Shown here: positions 18,440 to 26,155 of the stretch, one piece after another
Layout of the letters: each line of letters begins with the position of its first letter
Position numbering within the stretch: position 1 is the stretch's first letter
Assembly: GCF_001598555.1 (NCBI RefSeq)
Contig: NZ_BCZE01000033.1
Span: forward strand, 1 to 34,282
Reading direction: 5' to 3'
Length of the DNA stretch: 34,282 nt
DNA from: Novosphingobium rosa NBRC 15208
GTDB lineage: Bacteria; Pseudomonadota; Alphaproteobacteria; Sphingomonadales; Sphingomonadaceae
Program-made: the position numbers and the translations under genes
The notes under the pieces: model-generated
The model's database searches: none
The model's input: only the letters and a program-made list of their open reading frames with translations
What the model was told of the DNA's origin: nothing

Positions 18440-20035
18440 TCAGGCCTTGCCGCGCAGGGCCTCGATGTCGGCGGTGGTCAGGCCGATGCCCTTCTCCCTG
18501 AGCAGGCGGGACTGGCGCTGTTCGAGGCGGTAGAGTTCATCGGCGCGCGGATCGTTCTGGTTCCATTTCAACCATGTGTCGCTCAGCCAGCGATAGCGCG
18601 TGGCCATCTGCGCGGGCTGATTGGCGCGGGCGCGGGCGTTGTACTCGGCCAGCGTCAGCGTGCCTTGCGTGGTGGTGTAGCTGTCCAGCTTGGTGCCATG
18701 GCTGGAGGTGCCGGGCAGGATATCCGGCCTTTGCGGCGTGCCCTCGCCCTGGGCAGCGGTGAAGGGGATATGGCTGAGGTAGCGGCGCGGCAGATTGTTA
18801 TGCTGCATCATCGTGTGTTCGGGCAGCTGCTGGCTGGGCAGATCGACCAGACCCACCATTTCGCCCAGAAAATCGCGCCCGAATTCATCGCTGAGCAGGG
18901 GCCGGAAACGCTCGGCGCGCGGGTCGATGGTCATCCAATCGTCGTGGTCGTAAACCCCTGCGACATGGGCGAAATCCTTGATCATCGAGAAATAGACGAT
19001 GGCGCCCGCATCCATCATTTCATCGCGGCTCCAGCCTGCCACGCGCTTCCACAAAGCGGCAATGGCGGCGCGGATGGTTTCGGTGAGATGTTCGAAGGTT
19101 TCGGCCAGCTTGTCCGGGGACTCCATGCCAATCGGCATATAACCGTCCGACAGCACATCGGAGGTGTAGAGCCCCACGCCGACCAGCTTGTCGGCGGTGA
19201 ATTCCGGGCGGGATTCGAAGCTGCCCCAATCGTCCATCAGATAGAAATGGCAGTCGGCCACTTCCATCGTCACGGTCAGATTGTTGTAGGGAATGGGGGC
19301 GCCCACGCCATCGAGCCAGGGATAGTCCCCCTGTGCCAGATCGGTGAAATCGCGGACGATCAGCTCACGGCCTTCGGCAAGGCGATAGGGGCCGGAGTTG
19401 TTGAGCGTCACCCGACTTTCGCAGCTGATCATGAAGCCATATTGCGAGACAGCGGCCAGAAAGCCGTGAGCCGCCTTGTGCAGCCTGTCGCCATTGCTGC
19501 AGCGATGGGCATCGGCATGGAAGATCTGCACGCGGCGTTCGGGCAACAATTGCACGCGCTGGCCGAATTCGCGGGCGTTGAGATGGCCGTCCTCGCGCTG
19601 TTGCGAGAGTTTGAAGCGGCGCCAGAAATCGAGGACATAGACCACATCCTCTGCCGCATCTTCCGGGCGCAGCATGCCGAAGTTGATCAGCATCTCGCGG
19701 CCCAGCAGATAGAAGGTGACCATGCCCCAGCCCGGCAGATTGCCGAATTTGGCGCCCATGCCGCGGGCGCGGTCGCCGATCTCCTCGGCGGGCATGGCGG
19801 CCTCGATCTTTCGGAGCAGGGCCGGATAGCGGTAGAAACACATCAGATAGGACAGCAACATATAGGCGGGCACGGGAAACAGTTTGGATTCCTGCACCGT
19901 GCGCGTGACGCACAGCCAATAGGTGTCGTCGCCGATGGTCTGGATGGCGTTGTTCGCCTCCAGAATGCTGGCGTAGGTCAGGCCTTGTATAGCGGCCCCC
20001 CGATCTGCCTGATGATGGTCTGCCTGGCTGCTCAT
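18440..20035 (-). CDS. Unrecognised 531-aa protein leading the carboxylase operon
   Basis: I do not recognise a family. The protein is soluble-looking, with no signal peptide or clear membrane segment. It is rich in aromatic residues and contains distinctive segments such as GDDTYWLCVTRTVQ, QIFHADAHRC, YGFMISCESRVTLNNSGPY, EVADCHFYLMDDWGSFE and EHTMMQHNNLPRRYLS. The C-terminal 60 residues are charged and helical. As first gene of the operon, 46 bp before BCCP and downstream of operator pair D, it is the best candidate for the substrate-specific component, for example a substrate-binding subunit or the enzyme forming the carboxylase substrate. ATG 20035 is preceded by GAGAGCGGG; in-frame ATGs further upstream would overlap the operator. 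Confidence 0.72.
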   Translation of the reverse strand: MSSQADHHQADRGAAIQGLTYASILEANNAIQTIGDDTYWLCVTRTVQESKLFPVPAYMLLSYLMCFYRYPALLRKIEAAMPAEEIGDRARGMGAKFGNLPGWGMVTFYLLGREMLINFGMLRPEDAAEDVVYVLDFWRRFKLSQQREDGHLNAREFGQRVQLLPERRVQIFHADAHRCSNGDRLHKAAHGFLAAVSQYGFMISCESRVTLNNSGPYRLAEGRELIVRDFTDLAQGDYPWLDGVGAPIPYNNLTVTMEVADCHFYLMDDWGSFESRPEFTADKLVGVGLYTSDVLSDGYMPIGMESPDKLAETFEHLTETIRAAIAALWKRVAGWSRDEMMDAGAIVYFSMIKDFAHVAGVYDHDDWMTIDPRAERFRPLLSDEFGRDFLGEMVGLVDLPSQQLPEHTMMQHNNLPRRYLSHIPFTAAQGEGTPQRPDILPGTSSHGTKLDSYTTTQGTLTLAEYNARARANQPAQMATRYRWLSDTWLKWNQNDPRADELYRLEQRQSRLLREKGIGLTTADIEALRGKA

Positions 20036-20486
20036 CCCGCTCTCGTTCTTTCCTGAGCCCGCTTGTGGGGTCATATTTTGATCGATGAAATCGTCAGACA
20101 ACATCGCATGGCATTTTCTATGCTCAGCCGCGCCGGATTGCAACTCTCATTCCTGCTGATGGGGTGAAATTGACGCAAATCACCGGTATTTGGCAATTAA
20201 CGGAAATCCGTCGGCGGGGTGAAAGGGGGTGGAAGCGGGCGTGCTGGAAGGGGTGATGTTTCGCGCTTCGGGCGCGGTGATTCGCATCATGAAACGCCAT
20301 GAATGGTCGGTTTTGAGGCTTTTGCCTGTGCCATCGACCGGCAAGATGTGGCGCTGACAGGATAAAATCCAGCACAGAGCGCCCTGCGATCGCCTTGCGA
20401 TGAAATTGTTTGACGATCCTGCTTTTGGCCTTATCGTCTGCACCCACATGACCGGCACCAAAAACCGCCGGCATCGGGAGAATGCC
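20036..20486. other. 451-bp divergent intergenic region (carboxylase operon / luxR-type gene)
   Basis: This holds operator pair D at 20078-20101 near the minus-strand carboxylase operon. A single operator-like site TTGTTTGACGA lies at 20406-20416 (9 of 10 fixed positions) ahead of the LuxR-type gene. The middle (about 20110-20390) shows AT-richer patches and a small CGCGC-N5-GCGCG hairpin near 20260, but no gene I can support. Confidence 0.55.
20078..20101. promoter_or_regulatory. Tandem FadR-like operator pair D
   Basis: TTGATCGATGA (20078-20088, 7 of 10 fixed positions) and TCGTCAGACAA (20091-20101, 10 of 10) share the 11-2-11 layout of the other pairs. The pair lies 43 bp upstream of the chosen start of the 531-aa protein and probably controls the six-gene carboxylase operon. 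Confidence 0.65.
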
Positions 20487-21212
20487 ATGCGCCTGAACCG
20501 GGCTATCGCCGAGGCTACCGAGCGGCTTATCGCCGGCTGTGGATTGGACACGGCCTCGATCTTCTTCTGTGACCATGCCAGCGATGAGGGCAGCGTCTCC
20601 TACCTCCACCACGTGGCGGTCAGCAGCGAGGCGCAATATGCCTACAGCCATCACCGACTGTTCCGCAGTGACCCTTTCGTGGCCCTGACGCGCCGCCAGC
20701 AGGCCGAACGCGGCCCGGGTTTCGTACGCTGGGGCGATGCGCGGCTCGATCTTCAGGCCGAGCAGCATCGCGATTATCACGCCTTTCTCAACCATCACGG
20801 GCTGGTGGTGACGGGCGCGCTGGGGCGACGGATCAGCTCTCAGGTCAGCCTGATCATCGGTCTTCACCGCCATGCGAATCGCCGCCATGGCAGCGAGGTG
20901 CCCATGCAGACTCTGGAAAGCTGGACAACCGAGCTGAGCGAACTGGTGATCGAAGGCCTGTTCGAACAGATGCTGGCTCAGGAAGGCGGCCGCCGCATTC
21001 TGGCCCCCAGCACAGAGGCGCTGCCCGTGCTGGCTCAGCGCGAATCCCAGATCACCGCGATGATCTGTCAGGGGCTGCGCAACAAGGAAATCTCATGGCG
21101 GCTGGGTATTTCCGAATATACGGTGGAGAACCATCTGCGCCGTATCTATCGCAAGCTGGGTATCCATAATCGTGCGGCGCTGGTGTCACGCTATTCGAAC
21201 CAGTTTCATTGA
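20487..21212 (+). CDS. LuxR-family transcription regulator
   Basis: 241-aa regulator. The C-terminal LuxR/GerE helix-turn-helix is clear: LAQRESQITAMICQGLRNKEISWRLGISEYTVENHLRRIYRKLGI. The N-terminal about 160 residues resemble an autoinducer-binding-type fold, with SDPFVALTRRQ matching the conserved Asp-Pro of that family; no luxI synthase is visible, so it may be an orphan that senses another small molecule. ATG 20487 is chosen for its ribosome-binding site GGGAGAA 5 bases upstream. In-frame ATGs at 20400 and 20448 lack one and would cover an operator-like site. It is divergent from the carboxylase operon. Confidence 0.87.
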   Translation: MRLNRAIAEATERLIAGCGLDTASIFFCDHASDEGSVSYLHHVAVSSEAQYAYSHHRLFRSDPFVALTRRQQAERGPGFVRWGDARLDLQAEQHRDYHAFLNHHGLVVTGALGRRISSQVSLIIGLHRHANRRHGSEVPMQTLESWTTELSELVIEGLFEQMLAQEGGRRILAPSTEALPVLAQRESQITAMICQGLRNKEISWRLGISEYTVENHLRRIYRKLGIHNRAALVSRYSNQFH

Positions 21213-21243
21213 TTATCGATAGAACGTCGGCCCGGACTGAACA

Positions 21244-21675
21244 TCAGAAATTGGCCGACCGGATCTGACGAGACGCGACACTGTCGCGCAGAACATCCCA
21301 GATTGCTGTTTCCAGCGATGCCAGCTCTTTCCTGTCCGCATGTTCGACATGAGTCTGCACATCGGTCAGCCGCGCCCGCAGGGCATCATTGGCGGCGGTC
21401 AAGGCGCTGATCCGCAAATCCTCGTCCTCGCCCTGAGAGGCTTGCGTCAGATCCTTATCGTCCAGCAGCGCTCCGGCACGCCCGAACAGCGCCCGCATCG
21501 CGCGGTTTTCCGCAACGAGGCGGGCGGCGGCGCCGTCCCACTCATCGCCGATCATCTCCAGCATCGCCGCGCCCATCGCCGCGACATTGGCATGAAATCC
21601 GGCAAGTTCCGGCAGCAGATCCTCACGCAGGCGGCGGGCCAGCTCATGCGCGGCCATGGACACATCGGGTTTCAT
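21244..21675 (-). CDS. Small helical hypothetical protein coupled to APH-type kinase
   Basis: 143-aa protein of unknown function, predicted nearly all alpha-helical and acidic, with heptad-like Leu/Ala spacing (ENRAMRALFGRAGALLDD; ISALTAANDALRARLTDV). It has no signal peptide or membrane segment. The ATG overlaps the stop of the kinase gene (TGATG), arguing for coupled translation and possibly a complex with that kinase. Longer in-frame starts would overlap the kinase deeply and give an unconvincing Arg/Gly-rich extension. The convergent luxR-type gene ends 31 bp away. Confidence 0.75.
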   Translation of the reverse strand: MKPDVSMAAHELARRLREDLLPELAGFHANVAAMGAAMLEMIGDEWDGAAARLVAENRAMRALFGRAGALLDDKDLTQASQGEDEDLRISALTAANDALRARLTDVQTHVEHADRKELASLETAIWDVLRDSVASRQIRSANF

Positions 21676-22700
21676 CACAAGACCTCCATCAGTTCCAGCG
21701 CCGCCTTGTCCTGAGCGTTGCGCAGCCACCATGCGGCATAGGCGTGGATGATCTCGCGCCCGGCGCCGGTCTGCCAGACATGCGCTGCCGCGTTCCAGAT
21801 CGCCTGCGCCTTCACGCAGATGAACAGCTCCCACCACCACAGCGCTTTGGGATCGGCGGTGAGGCCGCTGGCCTCTTCCCAGATGCGGATCGCCTCCTCA
21901 CGCGGGGCAAGGCCGGAGCGCAGATCATCCTTGCCGAAGCAGAAGGTGCGGGTGAGGCTCCAGGCCAGATCCTCCAGCGGATCGCCGCAATGGGCCATTT
22001 CCCAATCCAGCACGGCCTTGAGGTTGCCCGCATCGTCGTAGAGGAAATTGCCCGCGCGAAAATCGCCATGCACCAGCGCCAGCTTTTGCGCCACCGGTTG
22101 CCAGCGTTCCAGCTTGCGGATGGCGGCGCGGATGATCGGTTCGGCGCCGATATCATGCTTGTCGAGGCTGGCGACCCAATAGGCCAGCTCCGCCGCAGCG
22201 GTGCCCTCGCGGGTGGCGGGGCGGGTGAAGGAAAGGTCCAGATCCTCGACCGGCACGGCGGCCAGACGGCCCATCGTGCCCCACATCTCGCGGGCGATAT
22301 GCGGCAGCAGCGGCGCCCATTCGGGCTTCTGGAACTGATATTCGCTGTTGTGAAAGCCGCGCAGATCCTCGGCCAGAGAGATGGCGCCGCCCAGAGGTTC
22401 CGGATCTTCCTCAAGCAGCAGCATGCGCGGCACCGGGATGCCATGGCCGTAGATCGCGCGATAGGCGGCGAATTCATGGGCGCGGTCGCTGTCGACATTG
22501 GAGGCGGGCGGATCGCGGCGCAGGATCACCGGCAGCTCTTGCCGCGCGCCGTGCTCGTCGGTGTAGGACAGATCGCAGCGATAGGTCTCGCGCGAGGCGC
22601 CCATAGGCAGGCGGTGCAGGCCTGCCACCGTCAGGTCATGCCATTCGGGCAGGCGGTTGGTGAGGTAATCCGTCAATTGCGGGGTGGTGATGTCGGCCAT
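21675..22700 (-). CDS. APH-family small-molecule kinase (ACAD10/11 kinase-like)
   Basis: 341-aa protein of the aminoglycoside-phosphotransferase/choline-kinase fold. Catalytic motifs are LVHGDFRAGNFLYD (Brenner HGDxxxxN) and AVLDWEMAHCGDPLEDLA, the metal-binding DxE/D segment. These sequences are closest in style to the acyl-CoA-associated APH proteins related to the kinase domain of ACAD10/ACAD11, which phosphorylate 4-hydroxyacyl-CoA; antibiotic resistance is unlikely. It follows the TonB receptor by 48 bp (with a weak hairpin between) and overlaps the 143-aa gene. GAGGACG serves as ribosome-binding site. The substrate is unknown; a hydroxylated pathway intermediate is an inference. Confidence 0.86.
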   Translation of the reverse strand: MADITTPQLTDYLTNRLPEWHDLTVAGLHRLPMGASRETYRCDLSYTDEHGARQELPVILRRDPPASNVDSDRAHEFAAYRAIYGHGIPVPRMLLLEEDPEPLGGAISLAEDLRGFHNSEYQFQKPEWAPLLPHIAREMWGTMGRLAAVPVEDLDLSFTRPATREGTAAAELAYWVASLDKHDIGAEPIIRAAIRKLERWQPVAQKLALVHGDFRAGNFLYDDAGNLKAVLDWEMAHCGDPLEDLAWSLTRTFCFGKDDLRSGLAPREEAIRIWEEASGLTADPKALWWWELFICVKAQAIWNAAAHVWQTGAGREIIHAYAAWWLRNAQDKAALELMEVL

Positions 22701-22721
22701 GGGCGTCCTCGCAACAGGAAG

Positions 22722-22742
22722 GGGCGGGGATGCACCCCGCCC
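22722..22742 (-). terminator. GC-rich hairpin between TonB receptor and kinase genes
   Basis: GGGCGGGG-N5-CCCCGCCC is a perfect 8-bp stem just after the receptor stop at 22749. On the minus strand it is followed by CTTCC rather than a T-run, so it is probably a partial terminator or mRNA stabiliser that sets receptor-to-kinase expression ratio. Confidence 0.45.
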
Positions 22743-22748
22743 GGCAGG

Positions 22749-25016
22749 TCAGAAGCGGTAGTTGAAGCTGACGCCAAAGGTGCGCGGCGGGGCCTGCACC
22801 AGATAGTCGAAGCCGAAGGAGGCGCGCAGGTCCAGCCCGTCGGCAAAGGTCCTGGCGTTGAACAGATTGTTGGTCCAGACGCGCACCGTATAGCTTGGCG
22901 TGTCATAGCTGAGCTGTGCGTTGACCTTGGTGTTGGGGGCCTGGGTCAGATTGCCGTTGCCCTGCGCTGTGTTGTAGGGCGTGAAATAGACCCGATCGGT
23001 GTAGACGAAGGAGGGCGTGAAGTTCAGCGATCCCTTGCCCATCTCGGCGATCCGCCAGTCGAGATGACCGCTGAATTGCCAGCGCGGCGCATAGGGCAGA
23101 CGGTTGCCCGCCACCGAGCCGAGCAGCAATTGCGCCGACGTATAGGTGGCATCGATCCAGGAGCCGTTGAGCGCCAGCTTCAGCCCGGAGACCGGCGTCC
23201 ATGATCCGTCGAACTCCACGCCCTTGATCCGCGATTTCGGCACATTGTCGAGCAGGACTTGCGCGCCTTCGGTCTCGTTGATCTGCTGGTTGCGGTAATT
23301 CATCAGGAAGGCGGCCACGGAGAGTGAAATGCTGTTGCCCGCAAAGCGACCCTTGGCGCCCACTTCATAGGCATCGACGCTTTCCGGCTTGGTGGTGGTG
23401 ATCGTGGGGCCAAGGAAGCACTGGCCGCAATAGGCCGCGCTGCGATAACCACGCCCATAGCTGGCATAGAGCATGGGCCCGCTGCTGAAAGTGTAATTGA
23501 CCGCCGCGCGCCCGGTCAGCGCCTGGCTGCTGAGCGGCAGGGGCGGGCCGGAGGTGTAGCTGCCGCTCGCCGGATTGTACGATCCGAAGATATAGGTGCC
23601 TTGCGCATAAGGGAAGGTCGAGGTGTCGCGCGTGCCGGTGTAGAGGCTGGCGGGGGTGAGGTAGGAGGTGTAATTCTGGTAGCTCAGCCGGTCCCACGTG
23701 TAGCGCAGGCCCAGCGTGACGCTCAGATGGTCGCCGAATTTCTGGTCGCCCTGCGCGAAGATGGCGTAGGATTTACGGATCTGGTCATAGATCTGGTGAT
23801 CCATCGCCCCGCCGTCCAGCAGCCAGTAGTAACTGTTGGAGCGATCCTTGTCATAGCCGTAATAAGCGCCCGCCTGAACATTGGTGCTGCCTTGCGAATA
23901 GCTGGCGCGCAGCTCCTGATTGAACATGGTGAAGCGGTTGCCATAGAGCGTATCGAGCGGTTGCTTGAAGACCGTCGATTCAAGACCTGTGCCTTCCTGC
24001 GTGAATTCCTGGGTCACATGATCGAAAGAGCTGAGCGACATCAGCGAGATCGCATCGGAAAGCTGATACTTCACCGTCAATTCGGTGCCATAGGCATAGA
24101 TATAGGAATGGCCGACGCGCTGGCTGTCGGTTTCGAAGAAGCTCAGCCCCTTTTGCGCCCGGCTGGTGCCCAGCACCGGATTGTAGCCATTGGCGCCCAC
24201 GCCCAGATTGTAGATGGCGGCCTGGGTGGGGTTGGAGCGACCGATGGTGCCCTTCAGCGTGATGTCCAGCTTTTCCGTGGGATTGACGCGCAGGATCGCG
24301 CGCCCGGCCACGGAATCGGTGGAGTTGGTGTTGGGCTGCCCCGGCGCGATGTTCTTGATGTAGCCATCGCCATGGGCATAGTTGAAGGCCACACGCAGCC
24401 CCGCCACATCGTCCTTCAGCGTGGTTTCCAGCGCGCCCTGCGCCGTCGCGGTGTTGTAGCTGCCATAGCCGACCTGAAGATTGCCGCCATCGCCATGCAG
24501 GCTGGGTTTCTTTGAGATGAAGTTGATCGCGCCGCCGGTGGTGTTGCGGCCATAAAGCGTGCCCTGCGGCCCGCGCAGCACTTCGACCCGTTCAAGATCG
24601 TAGAGGTTCAACCCATGGGCCGCGCGCGCGGCGATATAGGCATCGTCGAAATAGATGCCCACCGGCGAGGCCTGATTGGGATTGTGCTCATTGGCGACAC
24701 CGATGCCGCGCAGGGTGAAGTTGGGCTGGCTCTCGCCATAGGGGCTGTTGACCTGAAGCGAGGGCACCTCGCCCGCCAGCGCGCTGGTGTTGTTGATGCC
24801 GCGCTTCACCAGATCGTCCTGCGACAGCGCGGACATGGCGATGGGCACCTTCATCAGCGATTCCGAACGGCGCTGCGCCGTCACGATGATTTCGGCATTG
24901 CCGCTCTGCGTGTTCTGGCCGGTGGCCCCCGCCTCCTGAGCCATGGCCTGCGCCATCATGAGCGGATTCAACAAGGCTGCGGCGGACAGCAGCATGGCCC
25001 TCATCGAGATTGACAT
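22749..25016 (-). CDS. TonB-dependent outer-membrane receptor (first of two)
   Basis: 755-aa receptor for energy-dependent uptake across the outer membrane. The N-terminal signal peptide ends near AQAMAQ. The TonB-box-like NAEIIVTAQRRSES follows, then the plug domain (LRGIGV, VEVLRGPQGTLYGRNTTGGAINFIS), a long beta-barrel, and a terminal strand ending in FGVSFNYRF with the C-terminal Phe. ATG 25016 is chosen for AAGGGAGGG upstream and the proper signal peptide; a further 28 upstream residues would spoil it. Such receptors in sphingomonads often import hydrophobic carbon sources rather than siderophores. A weak operator-like site (25066-25076) lies upstream. Its plug is similar to that of the receptor at 27722. 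Confidence 0.95.
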   Translation of the reverse strand: MSISMRAMLLSAAALLNPLMMAQAMAQEAGATGQNTQSGNAEIIVTAQRRSESLMKVPIAMSALSQDDLVKRGINNTSALAGEVPSLQVNSPYGESQPNFTLRGIGVANEHNPNQASPVGIYFDDAYIAARAAHGLNLYDLERVEVLRGPQGTLYGRNTTGGAINFISKKPSLHGDGGNLQVGYGSYNTATAQGALETTLKDDVAGLRVAFNYAHGDGYIKNIAPGQPNTNSTDSVAGRAILRVNPTEKLDITLKGTIGRSNPTQAAIYNLGVGANGYNPVLGTSRAQKGLSFFETDSQRVGHSYIYAYGTELTVKYQLSDAISLMSLSSFDHVTQEFTQEGTGLESTVFKQPLDTLYGNRFTMFNQELRASYSQGSTNVQAGAYYGYDKDRSNSYYWLLDGGAMDHQIYDQIRKSYAIFAQGDQKFGDHLSVTLGLRYTWDRLSYQNYTSYLTPASLYTGTRDTSTFPYAQGTYIFGSYNPASGSYTSGPPLPLSSQALTGRAAVNYTFSSGPMLYASYGRGYRSAAYCGQCFLGPTITTTKPESVDAYEVGAKGRFAGNSISLSVAAFLMNYRNQQINETEGAQVLLDNVPKSRIKGVEFDGSWTPVSGLKLALNGSWIDATYTSAQLLLGSVAGNRLPYAPRWQFSGHLDWRIAEMGKGSLNFTPSFVYTDRVYFTPYNTAQGNGNLTQAPNTKVNAQLSYDTPSYTVRVWTNNLFNARTFADGLDLRASFGFDYLVQAPPRTFGVSFNYRF

Positions 25017-25096
25017 CCCATCCCTCCCTTTATGCTTTATCCTCTCTGTATGCGCAGGGTTTGGCGCGTCTGTTGAGTGACGGATTGCAGCTACCG

Positions 25097-25135
25097 GCAA
25101 AAAGGGCCGGCGATCACGCGGGATCGCCGGCCCTT
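25097..25135 (-). terminator. Strong intrinsic terminator of the 27364-25167 operon
   Basis: Perfect 14-bp stem (25102-25115 with 25122-25135, 6-base loop). On the minus strand it is followed by a run of five T. It lies 32 bp past the stop of the APH-type kinase gene at 25167, and separates that operon from the TonB receptor promoter. Confidence 0.88.
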
Positions 25136-25166
25136 CTGCATGCGCGGGACTGATGTGGAGAGAGGA

Positions 25167-26150
25167 TCAGCCCGCGACGGCAGCACGCTCCTCCAGCAGG
25201 CGGACATAGGAGGGCAGCAAGGCGGCAAAGGCCTTGAAGCGCGGATCGGCGATACGCCCCGTGGCGGACAGATGCGCGCCGACAGAAATGATCGCCGCCA
25301 CCTTGGCCTGCCCCAGCACGGCATAGCGCTGGATGTCGAAAGCCTGTCGCCCGGTGCCTTGCTCCCATTCCGCGATCATGCGCTCGGGCGACCACCATCC
25401 CGGCAGTTCGAAACCGGCCGCCGCCAGCGAGGCCTCGCCCTGATCGTGGAACATCAGAACATAGCCCAGATCGAGCAGGGGCTCCGACACTTGCGCCATT
25501 TCCCAGTCGAGCAGGCCGGTCAGCCGCCCTTCATGCCACAGGCAATTGCCGTGCTTGGGGTCGCCATGCACCGGGGTGGGCGGGCCGGATTCGCGCGGTG
25601 GGCGTTTGGCCAGATCCTCCAGTACGGCGATCAGGGGGCGCATGGCCTCGGCCCCGCGCGCCACATCGAGCCAGTGCTGGATTTCCTCCGTCACGCTGCG
25701 CCCGCCGGGCGGCATGGCCGAGGCCGGCATGGCATGCAGCGCCAGCAGCGCATCGAACCACTGGCGGCACACGCTGTCGGCGCCCGCCACGGGATCGGCG
25801 GCCAGCCATGGCGGCACGGTGTATTCGAAGGCCTCGCCATCGATGCGCCCCATCAGGAAGAAGGGATCGCCCAGCACATCGGGATCCTCGCAAAGATCCA
25901 GCACCGGAGGCAACGGCACCCCCGGCGCGGCCTTGCTGACCGCCGACAGCACGGCATGCTGCCGTGCCATGTCATAGGGCGGCAGCAGACCTTCCTCCGA
26001 GGGCGGCAGGCGCAGGATTTCATCCAGCCCCTCCACCAGATAGGTCTCGTTCGAATGACCTGCCGAAAGGGTCTTGACCCCGGTGATTGCTGCCCCCCGC
26101 GGCAGCCACCCGCGCAGGGCGCGGGCAAGGTGGTCGGTGTCGCGCGCCAT
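25167..26150 (-). CDS. APH-family small-molecule kinase (second)
   Basis: 327-aa APH/choline-kinase-fold protein. It has PVHGDPKHGNCLW (catalytic HGDxxxxN) and GLLDWEMAQVSEPLLDLG (metal-binding segment), plus an N-terminal LSAGHSNETYLV ATP-loop-like motif. It belongs to the same broad group as the kinase at 21675-22700, but the two are clearly diverged. It begins 5 bp after the AttH/CrtC-like gene, forming a two-gene operon that ends in a strong terminator. It probably phosphorylates a hydroxylated substrate produced in the pathway. Acyl-CoA dehydrogenase partners, common in ACAD10/11-like systems, are not present in this window. Confidence 0.87.
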   Translation of the reverse strand: MARDTDHLARALRGWLPRGAAITGVKTLSAGHSNETYLVEGLDEILRLPPSEEGLLPPYDMARQHAVLSAVSKAAPGVPLPPVLDLCEDPDVLGDPFFLMGRIDGEAFEYTVPPWLAADPVAGADSVCRQWFDALLALHAMPASAMPPGGRSVTEEIQHWLDVARGAEAMRPLIAVLEDLAKRPPRESGPPTPVHGDPKHGNCLWHEGRLTGLLDWEMAQVSEPLLDLGYVLMFHDQGEASLAAAGFELPGWWSPERMIAEWEQGTGRQAFDIQRYAVLGQAKVAAIISVGAHLSATGRIADPRFKAFAALLPSYVRLLEERAAVAG

Positions 26151-26155
26151 GGCGG

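Noticed and set aside
16567..18501. Long open frame on the plus strand (644 codons) opposite the biotin carboxylase and BCCP genes
   Set aside because: It is an antisense shadow caused by high GC and biased third positions: low-complexity His/Gly/Arg-rich translation, no family motifs and no ribosome-binding site, while the minus strand encodes two complete recognised proteins.
20487..21212. Quorum-sensing pair
   Set aside because: A LuxR-type regulator is present, but there is no LuxI-like synthase anywhere in the window.
25066..25076. Operator-like site GCGTCTGTTGA upstream of the first TonB receptor
   Set aside because: Only 7 of 10 fixed positions match and there is no partner site 13 bp away, so I do not list it as an operator.
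21675..26150. Antibiotic-resistance phosphotransferases
   Set aside because: The APH fold is shared, but the context (TonB receptor, catabolic genes) and ACAD10/11-like motifs argue for metabolic kinases.
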